Below are positions 43,561 through 57,500 of a stretch of 64,000 bases of DNA, piece by piece (position 1 is the first letter of the stretch; the number at the start of each line of letters is the position of its first letter). Origin of the DNA: Lunularia cruciata (taxonomy: Eukaryota; Streptophyta; Marchantiopsida; Lunulariales; Lunulariaceae); NCBI GenBank assembly GCA_948567375.1, contig OX419758.1, forward strand, positions 41,421,001 through 41,485,000, read 5' to 3'. The position numbers were made by a program, and so were the translations under genes. The notes beneath the pieces were generated by a model. That model worked only from the letters and a program-made list of their open reading frames with translations, did no database searches and was not told the origin of the DNA.

Positions 43561-43689
43561 ATTTAATCCTTCTTGCTTGTAAGAAACTCCTATCTTTGCA
43601 GTTAAGAACTCCTTCTTCCTATTAATCCAAATCCCTCTAGTTCAAAAAAATGTTTCATGTCCAACCAAGAACTCCTGCTTGTCCAATCC

Positions 43690-44115
43690 TAAACTCCTCA
43701 CTTTCTCTTAATTGACACCCTTTCTTGGCAATCTGGAATTCCTTCCTTCTTGTCCAATTCCTTCCTTGGAAATCAAGACCTTCTTCCTTGTTGTCTAATG
43801 TCCTTCCTTACTGTCTAAACCCTCCTTCCTTAGCAATTGATACTTCCTTCACTCTTGTCCAATGTTGTCCTTGCTATCCAAACCTTCCTTCTTGGCAATC
43901 AAGACCTCTTTCCTTCTTGTCCAATTTCCTTGCTTGCTGTACAAACCTTCCTTCCCTTATAATCTAGGCCCCCCACTTTTCAACTTTTTTCCTTGTTGTT
44001 CCAAACATACCTTCTTGGCTGACAATTGAAGGCTCTTTCCTTCTTCTTTTTCTCCCTAGTTGTCAAAAACCTCTTTCTCCTTAGTAGTCAAGATCTCCTT
44101 CTTCCTCTTTATTAA
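43690..44115. repeat. Degenerate pyrimidine-rich tandem repeat, about 60-bp unit
   Basis: Units built on 'cttccttcttgtccaatt' and 'ttggcaatcaagacc' recur at about 43730, 43780, 43840, 43890 and 44030 with many changes. The composition is C/T-rich on the plus strand. The short ORFs here follow from the repeat. Confidence 0.6.
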
Positions 44116-44284
44116 CATGCCCTCTGCTCCTCTTCCCTCCCTTCTCCTTCTCTCTCCTTTCTTCCCAACTTTCCCCCTTGTATATCTATTGAAAAACCCT
44201 CCTTTCTATTTGTCCTTCCAAATGTCAAAACCACATGCCTTGTTGTCTTGCCAACAAGGCAAGACAACTTCAAAGGTCCAACAA

Positions 44285-44695
44285 CCCAAAACTTCAAATG
44301 CTTGTAACTTTTGCTTATGGATGTTCAAATGCTGCTCTTTTGGTGTCAATAGAAAGCCCTTGAAAATACACTTCTAATGAGACAAAGATCACATCAGTTA
44401 GACAAGTAAAACTAAGGCTATCATCCCCAAAGAACATTTAAAAAAATATCCTTTGTAACTCCAAGGGCCTTCCTCCCCAAAGGTGTCTTCCTTGCCAAAG
44501 GTCTTTCCCCTTGAAGTTATGTTTCACCTTAAAGGTCTTCTTGCCCAAAGATCTGTACCATCCCAAAGGTCTTTTTGCTTAAAGATCTATACTACTTCAA
44601 ACTTCAAATGCTTGTTATTTTTGCTATAGATGTCCAAATGCTGCAATTTTTGTGTTAATAGAAATCCCTTGAGAAAATGCTTCTAATGAGATGAT
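44285..44695. repeat. Direct repeat pair of about 100 bp
   Basis: The segment 44285-44385 (aacttcaaatgcttgtaact ... cttctaatgagac) recurs at 44594-44695 with about one change in eight. The interval holds a 'ccaaaggtct' refrain (44470-44570). No gene is seen. Confidence 0.7.
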
Positions 44696-44991
44696 CACTT
44701 CATTTGAATATGAAATGTATTTATCACCCCCAAATTCCATGTAGTAAAGGATCCTATGGGATTCTCCTCAAAATCTAAAAGCATCTTGCCTTAAAGGTAA
44801 ATGGTCCACTTCACAAAAACCTTCTTAAAGTTTACTTTTGATTTTAGTGATGAGACACTCATGTCACCTCTCTAAAGAATGGGATTTCTTGTGCGGGTAA
44901 AAGAACATTGTGATTGATTTATTGGAAAAACAAATAAAGTTAGCATATGCTAATTAAGGATGAATATCATGTTGCATGTGCATGAGTTAGA

Positions 44992-46205
44992 CATCTTTGG
45001 AAGTGCTACCTCAAAAAAGTACATGGTATAATAAAAGAACCAACCTTTGAAGCCCTTGATAATTGTTTGGAAGAGCTGGCAATAAAGAATGGATGGTCTT
45101 CAATGAAGAAGGTGTAGATATGGAAGATAAGGATTAGCTATAAACCCACACATGTAACAAAAAGGCTAAAATGTATCCTTGAGAGCCATTATTCTTTTCA
45201 GCCCACATTTGCTTTTGCACTTTTGACAATATCTAGCAAAGAAGTGTATAGTAGGGTTGTGAGAGCAAAGAGATTTTAGAGTTGAACTCCAATGGCAAGA
45301 GTAGATCCAAAGGCATAAACCTCTTTGTATACTTAATACAATGGCTCAATCACAAAAAATTATAAGTAAAGGTTGGGGAAGAGATTGACCTTTAAACATG
45401 AAGTCTCCAAAGGTTGACCCTTGGAAGATGTATGGTAGAAATGTGTTCTTGGAAAGTAAAGGGTTGTCATTCTTGTTGTGGAATTGGTCTTACTCATCTA
45501 TCAAGATTGGGCAAGAAATGAAACAAGGGATATTTCAAGACCAACTTGGTTTGAGAGGAAATCCACGTCTATAGACATACCACCATTGGAAGGAAGTATT
45601 GAGAAAATTTACAAATATAGAGAATGGAAACAGTGGAATTGTCAATTCCTCAATGCCATGAAATTGGTAGATGTAGTAGGCCATCCTTTTTAGCATTCCA
45701 AAGGATTCCAAGAATGGGTAGTGAGTTCCTAACTATCACAATCTAGCTCAAAGGGATTTTGTTCTAAACCTCTTGAAGATACTCAAACTATGTAGGACAA
45801 CATATGTAACTATCAATCATGGCTTTTATTCAAGTACATGTTTGGAAGGATGTTCTTGCACTAGGCAATAATATTTTCCAATGCACATTGCATATGTATC
45901 ATTCTTTGCAAGAAAGGATCTCACTTTTACATAGGCATAGGTTTGTTGAATGAAGAAGAACATGAGGAGTTTTTTAGCTATGGATTGGATGAGAAATAAT
46001 TAGAAAGCCACTCAAGATGGTTGAAATCTTTAAGAAAGGTGCAAAAGGAAGATGCAGAATTTCAGTTGATAGAATAGAAGAGAGAAGGACAAGGACAAGA
46101 AGAAGTGAGTGTAGCCAAAGGATAGATAAGTTTTGGAAAATGCAAGGTAATGCAACCTCTAAAGACAGCAACCTCCCATTCAAGGAAGAAGTCAAAGAAA
46201 GATGA
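44992..46205 (+). repeat. Copy 1 of a 1.1-1.2 kb dispersed repeat with ORF relics
   Basis: Matches 61655-62770 along its length. The plus-strand fragments 45478-45693 (KSTSIDIPPLEGSIEKIY ... QFLNAMKLVDVVGHPF) and 45920-46205 (FYIGIGLLNEEEHEEFFSYG, MVEIFKKGAKGRC) are paralleled by 62210-62404 and 62610-62760, so a protein was encoded. The family is not known to me by name; it appears to be a retroelement-linked ORF. Purine-rich text follows to 47500. Confidence 0.6.
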
Positions 46206-48984
46206 AAGGACAATCAATCCATTGGAGGAGGTTCAAGAAATCGTATCCACAACCATATCATGTGATAAGTTGAAACAAAAGTCAACATCCAAGATCGAGG
46301 ATGTTGAGGTTGATTAGCAATTAGCAGATTTGAGAATAGACAAGCTATTTCTAAATGACTACCCGCCTATGGAGATGCAACCCAATGCCAATGGGCACGA
46401 AGGAATGGCAGAGGTAATAGTAGAGACACCAAAGGGGAAAAGATCCCTTTTGAAGGGTTTTGACTAAGCCCAAAGCAGACAAGCCCCACCAATGAAAGTG
46501 CAACCTTTGGCAAGTGATCAAACTATCTTAGAAACATTGACAATGCATGTAATTCTATTATGGAGTTTTTGTTTGACATTTATGAGGAATATAGGTATTA
46601 GGAGTAGAATGCATAAGTGACCTACCCCAAATGGGTGCACAACACTTGGAAGGAATTGTAGAGTGAGATTTTGGTGCTTTAGAAGGAGTTAAAAGACATG
46701 AGGAAAGAATAGCAAGAGGAACAATCTTTGGTGAGTTTAGTAAGAGAAGGTCTACACTGGATGAAGAGAATGGAATCTTGAAGGCTTAGGTTGCAGCATA
46801 AGAAGATTAGATAGAATGTCTAAAGAAGGATGTGAAAATGCTTCAAATAGATCAGATAGAGTTAGGAGTAATGATAGAATTGACAAAGGTAGGTCTTAGA
46901 CAAGAGTAAGCCAAGAACAATGTCAAGTATAGAATGTGCTTGAGAGAAGAACAATTGTGATTAGCATAGTTAAAGGTAAAGGCGGTTGAGGTTGAAGATT
47001 TGAAGGAAGCACCAAAGAGCACAACTCTCCAAATCTAGGAGATGTCAAGCAGAGTGACCCAAATCAAGAAGGTGGATACTTGCATAAAGATAGATCTAGT
47101 AATCTTGGAGAGAAAAATATGGGTACAAAAGCCAAAGGAGGTGAAAGTTAATGAGAAGGAAGGACGTTAATTCCAAAGAAAAAGAGTAGAAGAGTTATGT
47201 ATGAGATTGACAAAAGATAATAGATAATTTTGAGGATATATCTTGCTGGGCAATAAGATTAAGTTACTTCAAAAGCTTAGGAGTAAAGTTTAGAAGAGTA
47301 GAAGGAAATGAGAAGAGGCAAAAGTAAAATCTGCAGATAGAATGCAACAAAAGACATCAAAGATAAAGGACTACTTGAGGTAAATTTTAAAAGTTGTAGC
47401 ATAGAAGTTAGATAGAATCTTAGAAGGTGTAATCAAGGAAGTTTAGGAGATAGGAGAAGTTAAGCGCAGGAAGGACTCCAATTTCTTTGGACTCAATTAG
47501 TGCCTTTGCAAAAGGATATATAAGCCGGTTCAAACAAATATATCATTTTAATCCATAGTTTTAGTGTAGTGTTTTGTTTTGAGTAGTATAGTATCTAAGG
47601 CCAATTACTTTATGTGTCATTTTTTTTGATTCCTTGCTAAGTAAGTGAAGAGGCCTTGAGCTCTTTGTCATTTTTTTCATCTTTGTACAATTGCATTCCT
47701 TTGTGTTTTGCTTTTTGTCAAGTCTTTGTAGTAAGTGTTGTTCTCTTCTCCTTGTGCGTTTGATCCCTAGAGGCAAAGGTGACCATCTAGAAAGCAATGC
47801 ATTGACAGACCTTTTAGAGTCTATAATGTTTGAAGGAGGCAAAAGATAGAATTAGGGGAGTAAAAACTGCATAGGCAAGTTCTAGCTTTAGAAGGCAAAT
47901 TGTTTCCTTGAAGGCCTTCTTGCCTTTAGAAAGATTTGTAGTCCTTTGGATAGGTGAAGTCAGTCCTTTTGAGCCATGTCATGCCTTTGTTCCTAAAGTT
48001 GACTTTTGGACCAAAATAACATTCTTTTGGAGTTGAAGACAAACCTTTGGGGAGAAAGTTAAGTCTGTTGAAGGGGATAAGACTATGAATTGAAACTTCT
48101 TTTGGGAGTTATTCTTGCCCAATAAGTGGAGAAGTAAGAATAAAGGACTATTCATTGACACTTACTTTTGTAGCTTGACATTTCTAATAGTATCTCTATG
48201 GGAACAAACTATTTTGCCTTGAAATTCTACAATCTAGTGAAGAGTGTGTCATTACATACCAATTTTTTGGCATTATTGTAGTATGTTTCCTTCTCTCTTT
48301 AGGAACACATTGGGTGTCTAGCTGTGGATTTTATGGATAGGAGGTTGTGCATAGACTTGTCAATAATAGTTTGAACCACTTGTTTGCCCAATTATCAAGA
48401 CTTTCTACCCTTGTTTCTAGTGTTCTTTCTCCCGGATAGGGGATTAATGGGCAACCTAACATATCATCATAAAATTCACTTGTGATCTACTGCTAGTCAT
48501 CAATTCCAAAACTTACCAAAGAAAAATACACAACAGTCCTAAAAGGAAAGAACCTAAGCATAACACTTGCACACCACTCCAAAGTAAACTAGGCATACAC
48601 TCAAGTATGCATGCATGGAGAGGATCCAAACACAAGAAGCTTAGCAAAAATCTATATACTTTTTAGTAGAAATATGCTTTACAGCCAGCTTGCTTTGTCC
48701 AAGAGCTTCTCTCAACCTATACTCCAAGTTTGTATCCAATTGGTACTCCAAGTAGTGAAATTGTATGCCTTTTGAAAGGAAATCTTTGCAAGACTCAAAT
48801 GATATCATTTTCTTTATAGCTCTTACTTAAATGTTCTTGGACTTAATGGAAACCTTGTTATATAAGCTTTCCAATGCTATAAAGAAATACTCAATCTGAC
48901 TACTATAGTGCTCTTGACAAGGTCTCAAACATGGCCAGATTTTTGTAGTTCTAACAATGATCTTAAAACACTAAATTAAGCTTA
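46206..48984. other. Purine-rich decayed ORF region and spacer
   Basis: 46206-47480 reads as a stop-riddled, Lys/Glu-rich plus-strand sequence continuing the ORF of the preceding repeat (EDVEVD, MQPNANGHEGMAEVIVETPKG at about 46370); probably a coiled-coil part of the same protein. 47500-48980 is T-rich with 'cctttgg' and 'ttttgg' refrains and no recognised gene. Confidence 0.4.
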
Positions 48985-49856
48985 TGTAACAATATGGAGT
49001 TAGCAAATAAGTTAATAGAGACTAATGAGTTAGAAAATAGGCCAAATTAGCCAAGAATTCTTTAAGGAATGTTCTTGAAACATCTATGAAGCTTCTTTGA
49101 GATTAATCACATTATTTCTCCCATTGCCTATCGACTTGCTTTCCTTATGCAGGTCCATCTTATATTCTATGTTTCAAAACCCTTTTTTTCTAACCATCAT
49201 GCTTTTTCATCCATATCCAACCCCTTCTTCCTCCCATCCTGGCCAACAATCATGAGGAGTATGTAATTAATTGTATACTTGCACATCATACCATCTAACA
49301 TGGTCATCAATGACATACTAAGTACAAAGTCCTTTGGAAAGGGTATCTCCTTCATAATGCCATACAGGAGCCTCTTTCTCATCTCCAAAATGCATTAACA
49401 GCCACTACAAGAGTTTGAGGACTCCTTGGCAATGAAGATATCACCAACTAGTGATATGGGAATATGTAACAATATGAAGTTAATGACAAGTCAGTAGAGG
49501 CTAATGAGTTAACAAATAGGCCAAATTAAACAAGAATTCTAAGAATGTTTTAGAAGCATCTAGGAAGTTTCTTGGTACTTTCTAAGTATCGAGTAATGTG
49601 TATGCCAAGTAGGTAGCTTCTAGGAGGAAAATTTGTGGCTAGCTTAGCTTGCATGCCAAACATGTAGCTTGGCGGCTTGCTTAGCTTGCACTCTAAGAAA
49701 GCAATTTCTATGAAGCTTCCTAAGAACCTTGAATATTCCCTATAAATACCAAAGCAAAAGCTCATATTAGGCATTTGGAATTTTACTCATTTGAGAGTCC
49801 TAATGTGACCCTCCAATCTATCTTCCATTCTATTATTTCTCTCCTTGGTTTTTATA
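48985..49856 (+). mobile_element. Element 4: 0.87-kb chromovirus derivative (LTR, chromodomain end, LTR)
   Basis: TGTAACAATATGG at 48985 starts a truncated 5' LTR (to about 49100). It jumps straight into the end of integrase and a chromodomain relic (TKYKVLWKGYLLHNAIQEPLSH-like text, about 49230-49390). A full 3' LTR follows at 49465-49856 with TATAAATA at 49741. Flanks gctta (48980-48984) and gctca (49857-49861) match at four of five positions. Nearly the whole internal region is deleted. Confidence 0.78.
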
Positions 49857-49861
49857 GCTCA

Positions 49862-51360
49862 AGTCTCAAGTCTTGACTCAAGCCAAATTTTGGCCCATGG
49901 ATTCATGTAAAATAGTAAAAAACACTTTAAAAGACTATAATCCTTTCACTCATGACTTCAAATTGGAGATTTGAAATTTAATTGGAGTTGGTCATGGAAT
50001 TGCTCTATTGAGCTTATGATAGTATTTCTAGTAGTGTTTGTTGGACAAGATCTCACGGTTTATGAACCTTGAGCCAATCAAATTTTACACTGCCATTGCT
50101 TGTGCTTCTATTTAAATTTGTGTAAATTTAAATAGCTTCATTGAACCCCAATCCCCAGATGTGTATCAATTCCAAGCTCTGCTAACTTTTGAGCTCTACA
50201 TAATCTCTTCTCAAATACTCCAACTTCAGTTGATCAAATCAGATTTTGAGATCCATTCAAATGTGACAGTTTTGGAGCTTGGCACAACACTATCAAAATG
50301 TTGTCTACTCTCCAAACCTATTGAAAGATCATGAACATCAATCATAAAACTCTCAAAATCCTCCAATTTGTGCACTTGGGTATGAATTTGACCCCACTAT
50401 ACTTTGATCATATCCCATTCAGAACTTGCTAAAATCCATTGATTCTTGTCTCCAAACCATAGCATGCTAGATTTTAACTCCAATTGTAGTCTTTTCTTTG
50501 CAAATACACTTCTTTAACTTCCTCAGCTGTTGAAAACTCCAAACTCCATATGTTGGAACCAAATTTCTTGCAATTTTGTCACTTTGTCACTCTTCTCCTT
50601 TTGACACATGGACCCCACAACTCCACCTTGTAGCCCTTCAACAAAATTAAGTCCCTCTCCTTCTACAAGAGCACATAAATTATCAAGTCCCAGACTTATC
50701 AATAAGTTAGCACAATAGTACAATAGGATCTGGGTTTTCCATCATCAATGCCATGAATGCACCCCAAATGTGCCACCATCTAACCCCAAAAGTGATCACA
50801 ATGTAGAATATAAAATGTGATAAGAAAAGAATTTGGGAGTGGTAGATCAAGAGTGCATAACATCTCTTGTTTCAATTCTTTCTCTAATGCTCTAGCTCCT
50901 CCACTCTACTAAAACTCTCATTCTCAATGTCTTTCTCTCACTCAAGACTTCTAAAACTAAAGAAACTCTCTATCTATCAAGTCTCCACCATCTATATATA
51001 TCAAAGCTTTTAAAGAGGGTCAGATCATAATCCATTTGGCTAGTCACTTAGATGTATATATATTGCTCATATAATAATTGCTAAATTGTGAGATCCATTT
51101 TACAATCTACTCCAATAATATAGAGATGACCCTCACTAAATAAATTTTTTATCGGCTATGCAAACCAAAACACAACACCACTACCATGGATACATTCCTT
51201 GGATGTTATGAAATACAAGTAAACATAAAGAGTTTAGCAATGAATGTTATTAGGAGAACAAAGAGTAAATCAGAGATTTTTATATCACCTTAATGATTTG
51301 AGGTGAATGTCTTTGGGCATGAAATCAATCAAAGGATGAACAAGCAAGAGTTGAGGCTAA
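49862..51360. other. AT-rich spacer, possibly the 5' LTR/leader of element 6
   Basis: No gene recognised. By position it should contain the 5' LTR and leader of the plus-strand Ty3 element whose gag follows, but I could not pair it with a 3' LTR. The text 50890-51000 (repeated 'tctcaag', 'ctctctatctatc', 'ctatatatat') could be a promoter/R region. Confidence 0.35.
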
Positions 51361-52279
51361 AAGGAAAGCTGAAGAGGAATCTCAAAAAATGGTTTCTAAG
51401 TTTTCAACCTTTGGACATAGATTTATCAAGTAGCTACCAACATCCTTGAAGAAACTTGAGAAACATAACCAAGAAAATGGCTATAGGAAAAACTTTGGAA
51501 GAACTTGTTCATTAGTGCCAAGTATCCTAATACCATCACATTCTTTTCACCAAGAAGTTTTTTCACTCAATCATATCAAAGAGCCCAATGTTTGAGGACT
51601 TTAATTCAAACTCAACTAAATCAATCAATATCTGACAAGGATTATGGGTATCTCTTGACCAAAATTTTAGATTCAAATAAAAAAATCCTTGAAATATATA
51701 TTGATCTCTAACAAAGGAATCTTTTTAGAGAAACCATGATCTTACCCTAGATCCTTCTGTATTATCAACCAGCAAAATGCATTAGATCTAACCTCTGAAA
51801 AGGATACCAACCCTTGGTATGATGAGGAGGATGTGCTAAAACCTACCATAGACTATCATGAGATTGGGATGAAATTATAGAGAGACTTGGCCTTAAACAA
51901 AACCACCAACCCAAGTATACACCAAGAAATTCTTGGGACTAAAGAACCGGAAAACTCAATAAAGATTCCTAATCAAAGGGAGTTGAAGTTTCACCTTTGT
52001 AAAATCTAGAAAGCTTAGAGGCAAAGGAATGGGAATAAAGATAAAGTTGATCTTCCTTTATCCAAGACAAAGAGTCCACCATCTTCTCTAGAGCACAAGT
52101 TAAGATCAATACCACCATTCCCTTCTAGATCTTTGTCACTAGGGCCCAACCTTCAATTGCAAGAACCACCTTTATCCAAAGTGCAAGTAGTAACTTTAAC
52201 TTAATGACTACCCTTGCTCCATTTACACATTAAGGATACCCAAAATTTTAAAGGAAGCAATGGAGAGTAGGACCCAAAT

Positions 52280-53450
52280 ATGTTTCTTAAGGACTTTGAA
52301 GTTATCTCAATAGCCAATAAAGAAGAATTTGATGAAGAAAATTGTGAAAATTTCCAAGTTTACTACCATTTCTTTTGTGCTCTCATGTGGACCAAGGTTT
52401 TTCAAATTTAACAAGGATTTGCTTAAGGCACAACTTCTTGGAAAGATTTTGGAAATATAAATCCAACATATTTGCCACCTTGAATAGTTTAGAAAGAGGA
52501 AAGTGTGAGAGGTTTTGAGATTATATGGAAAGGTTTCATACCCTTTTGAATAGATTCCTAAAGTGCATAAATGCCTTAGGCTATTTTGACACCCAAGTGG
52601 GTGCCTGGTTCCTTGGAGGACTACCTTTTGATTTAAGAATTTTAGCAAAGGAAAGAGTTTATGACCCTTTGCAAAAGTTGTCAAGTCTATGGAATTATAT
52701 AAATCAACAAGATTAAACTCTTTGGAAAGGCTTCATCATTCTCAAGATAGAGGAAGGAAGACTAAAAAGTCAAAAAAGAAGTCATCAAGACGGTCTCCTT
52801 TATCTTGAAATTCATCTAGTTTTGATTCATCTCCTTCAAACTCATCTCCTTTTGAAGATAAGAAGGAAAGGAATGGGAAAGAAAAGGACACAAACATCAA
52901 AAGGTACACTAGCTCCAAAGAGTTTCTACAAAGGAAGATTCAAAATTGGAAGAGCTAATCAAAGACTTTTTGACTCCCAAGTCCAAATGTTTAGCACAAA
53001 GAAAAGGAAACAATCACCTTCTTATATATACCCAAATATTTAGTGTACCAATTGTGGTAAGCTTGGACATACCAGCATATAATACTTTTCTAGTAGGCTA
53101 GCATACCTTGTTCATCAAATGGACTGATTTCCTTTGTAGGAAGAACAAGGATAGCATGTAAAGGAAGAGGAGAACATTGCTGATGTGCAAGAAGTTCCCA
53201 ATCATACCCTTAGGCCAACAATCCATATTCCACACTACATCAATTGAGAATATGCCAATAATGACCCACCAAGGAAGATCATGCCTCTTAGGCAAAATAC
53301 TACTCTTGGAGCTTGCTATAACTATAGAGCTCTTGGATATTGCTCACCTAATTGCCCCATGCCATAGAAGCATATTGGCTATATGTCCTTGTGTTCTAAG
53401 TCCTTTTGTTCTAGTTGTAAGGAACCTGAGCATATTATGGCTTATTGTTC
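52280..53450 (+). pseudogene. Element 6 gag and zinc knuckles
   Basis: The fragment 52525-52716 reads RFHTLLNRFLKCINALGYFD ... WFLGGLPFDLRILAKERVYD, a gag core. Knuckles: CTNCGKLGH (53041 on, last Cys lost), CYNYRALGYCSPNC (about 53314, two ligands changed) and the intact CSSCKEPEHIMAYC at 53407-53448. A Ser/Lys-rich linker lies between. Stops break the frame. Confidence 0.65.
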
Positions 53451-54239
53451 CCGACCTCCAACTCCAAAGCCCCTCATAAGATTTTTACAAACATGAACTT
53501 CCACAAAGGTGGATACAAATGTGCAGTCTATTATACTAGAAGAATTGGAGTCTAAATATATGCTCTCATATGAAGGAAGGAGGTTTGCTAGACATTAAAG
53601 TTAAATATGTAGAAACAAGATTAGCATGGAAGTCTTGAAAAGAGATAACATCCTCTTGTAGTTCTCCTTTGGATTCTAAACTAAGGTGGGTAATGGGATG
53701 AAACAGTTTTGAGGAAGGAAAGTAAGCTACTAGACAAAGCAAAATCAAAGAAGAAACATCACATCTTGCTAGGTGAACTTGAGCCTAAGAAAGTTAGGAA
53801 CAACAATTCAGCATGATTTCTTCCGTAGGTTTCTTTATAGAGATCAAGGAGGAAGTAGATACCTTCTACATGATGAAATTGGAAAAGAAACCCCTTGTCT
53901 TGGTTCAAGACTAACCCCAAAAGAACCTCTATTGGTCATTATCTTGAAAAGGAAACATATTAACACTCCAAAGGAATCCACAAAAAATCCAAAGGACAAG
54001 ATAGTTGGGATAGCCTTCCCAAAGGAAATATGACCCAAAAGCCTAAAACTTTCTATTATTTTTACAATATGATGTCATGGTTGATCTCAACTCAACCTAA
54101 GCCAATACAACTTCAAGCAATTTTGGGAGGACAACAAGTTTTATAAGAAGCAGCTTGCTCTAGCCATGAAGCAAGTGAAATGAGTAAAGAAAAAGGAACT
54201 CCAAGAAATCTATCAAATTGAACAAGTGAATTTAGGATC

Positions 54240-54527
54240 ACCAAAAATTGAAGATAAATTTTTTGGATGGATTACTAAGTCTGTACACATTGACTTAGAC
54301 TTGGGGATGAATGTCATGATTGAGACAACTGCCCACCAATTGGGATTTTTCAAGTGTGAACCTACCCCTTATATCTTATGCTTTGTAGACTAGACAAGGC
54401 TATGGCCTTTGGGGCTACTCTCAAATATGTTAACCACAATAGGAGGATTTTCTTTCTATTTAAATGATAATTAAATTAAATTTTGCAATATGTATCAAAG
54501 ATATATTATCATATCCTAATAGGTAGG
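54240..54527 (+). pseudogene. Element 6 protease, first half
   Basis: KFFGWITKSVHIDLDLGMNVM carries the active-site region (the D-G/S-G type is changed to D-L-G), followed by HQLGFFKCEPTPYILCF and IGGFSFYLN. The domain is cut by element A and ends after 58265 with PWLYNAH. Confidence 0.6.
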
Positions 54528-57500
54528 TGTGACAACCCGGCAAATATCACTTTTGTGGTAATCGGGTAAGTAAAGTTTGTTCCCACAGAGATACGATTCA
54601 GAATTGGTCAAATACAAAGTCAAAAGTCATAATGTAGTTCTTCTTGATTTCTTCTTTAATCTCTCAGGTAGAAACTACACCTAGAAGAGAGTAAAAAGCT
54701 CACAATCTTGACAACTTGTCACGAATACACACACACATAATCACATCATAGCAAATGCTGTCCAAACAACTCTTGATTGTGATGATTCAAATTCTCCCGA
54801 AGATGGCAATTCACTACGAAGAACAATTTTGCCTCAAAATTGTGTTCCACCCCTCCACTGAAGGCACAACTTCCTCGATCAAAATTGCTTCACATCAACT
54901 TCGTGCTACACTCACAAATGCAGAATACTACCAACACTACAATTCTTCTGAGACCTGTCAAGGCATTGCTCCAATGCACTTCACTCAGGATCAAACACAC
55001 AGAATGAAGATCAAGGCTGCAGAATCCAACATCCACAAACACATTGACTTGCTCTTCAAATTCTCCATACACTCACAAACACAAACACTGAATTGACAAT
55101 TGGAATTAAGCTCAAGTGATGAGCATTGAAAACAACACTTTGCTTTATCTATCTTCAGAAATATGAATACTGAACAATATTGTACTACAAATGCTCCCCT
55201 TAAATACTGAAGCAAATGGCAGTTCTTCCTACCTATGCACCGCTTCCTAACATCTCTTCCTACCTGCAAATCCCAATGGACAATCTATCTCTTCATATTT
55301 GCCTCTTCCTATCTCAAAACTGACACTTATCCCGATCCGATGTCTACCTCATCATCGGCTTCCAAACCCGATGATCTTCCTATTACTTCTCCTTCTTTGG
55401 GTATAGCTAATTCTACTAATCCTTTCACTAATTCTATAACTTCTACACTAGGAACTACAATTGCACTAAGGAGGGGCTTATCTAACTCTTTATCTCCTAA
55501 CCTGGTCTTCTCTAATGTGTCAAATACCAAGTCCGATGACACCTGAATTCCTACTTCTTCAACATCGGGTTTCTTCTCCGCTGTCACATTATTTTGAATT
55601 CTCTTTAACTCCAAATTGACTAAACCTAATCTAACATTGTTTTCTACTTCTAACATCTTCCGGTCTACACGCTCTCTCAATCGAATTAGCAACGTGTTCA
55701 TGTCCACATTTTTGGCTTTTCTCTTCCGAGTTTCCTGCACAAGCAACTTCAACTCATGTAGGCGGGCTTCTTCCAATCTCCCTTCAGCCTCCGTGCTTAG
55801 AATTGGTCTCAACTTCTCCACAACTTCTCCCACTGATTCATATCCTCAAGGATATGCATATCCTCAAGAGCGCTCTACCTTCAATTCTTCTCAATACATT
55901 TTCAGCTCGTCTTTGTACTCCGCATTGAGCATCTTCTTCTCTTCTGCATACTACGTGCTCTGCAATTCCACGCTTTTGACTAGCTCTCGTAATCGTTCCT
56001 CTTCTTCCTGCCTAGCTGCTAACTCCCTCTACCATGCTTGATCCTTCCCCGCTGCACTCCTCTTCAAGCTGTCCAACTCTTGCTCCATTATGATGGTCAT
56101 CACCTTCAAATGAACATTCTCAATGCGCACATCACTCACTTCCTCCTTCATTTTGCTCAGCCACATTGCCTGTTCCCTTAATTCTCCGGCTTGCCTCTAC
56201 AATTCTTTCTCTTAAACCTCGCAGCTCTCTTGTAACATTATGAAAGTCTTCTTCTTCAAGACTTCCTCCCTTTGAAGTTCTTCCATTTCTTCACTTCTTT
56301 GGACTTGTTGCTCCTGCAACCCCTTCACTTCACTCAACAAATGCATCACCACCTGCAACTCATTCATCCCCTTCCTACGATCTTGGGGAATTGCTTTCCG
56401 ATGCTCCTTTAGTAGCTCCAGAAATGGTGTGACCACTTTTGTCAAATAAGATATCCGACCGAGGTTTTCTTCATCTTTGTCGCCGTCTTCGTCTTGAGTC
56501 TTCACCTTCTTCATTGGCCCCTTCATCCAAAGTTGCAATCTTTGTATCTTCAGAGACATCATTTCTGTACTTTCTTCTTCTTTACCTATTGAACTTGGCC
56601 CCGCTGGATACTCCTACTTCTCCTCTGGTCTTGGCTTGTTCACCACCATAGCTACGCAGTGACTCGTTGTTTCAGGTTCTTTGTCCACCATCGCCTGACA
56701 AGCTTCACTGACCGCCACCAATTGCTGAACTTCAGGTTCCCCCTCGCTATCACTTCCGGACTCCTCACTTTTTAAGGTGAGCTCCTCTTCTTTAGATTCC
56801 TCCTCTTGCAACTTGGTTTCTTCCTCAGACTCTGATCCCGATCATGCTTCTCTCACCATCTTTGTATTCTTCATAACCAGTCTTTGAGTCTTTCTTTGAG
56901 TGGGAGGTGACTTTGCTTCTTCGGGTTTACCACATTTCTTTGTCTTTGGACTGGTGACTTCTTTGACCTTCCACTATTCGATCTTCAAGAAATACTCATT
57001 GTTGGCTTGTACATGTAGCATATACTGTCACTCTTCTTCATCTGCTTCCCATTGTAAGTCAGGATGAACATGAGACACCATGCAATGATGCTCCTCTACT
57101 GTCATGAGGTTCAACTCAAAGTAAAAGTGCACTGCAAACGGTGCAAAATAATGCGGCGGAGAACCTGTTTGCCAATTGATCACCATTTGCCTTGTTCGGT
57201 GGTGAAAGCACTTTGCCCAATTCACCGGAACTCCTGCAAACATTTGGTGGAAGAAAATGGCTTGTTGCATGTTCACATACGTTGTTCATTCTGCCTTGAA
57301 CATGGCCATCATTGCCCCCATGATACTTCTCCAAATCGGATCCCAATAGGACTCCACCTTGTAGCCATCTGTAGTTCTTGGAGCAAAAAATGAGTTGCAA
57401 ATTTCCGCCGTCCCTTTTGCAGCATCACACTTCTGATAGAAGGTGATCCCCATTGGCTCTCTTGCTTCTCACCCCAATACTAACCTCCAATCCAACTCAA

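Noticed and set aside
43725-44377. ORFs of 80-105 codons in the pyrimidine-rich stretch
   Set aside because: They come from a degenerate tandem repeat without domain features or a convincing start context.
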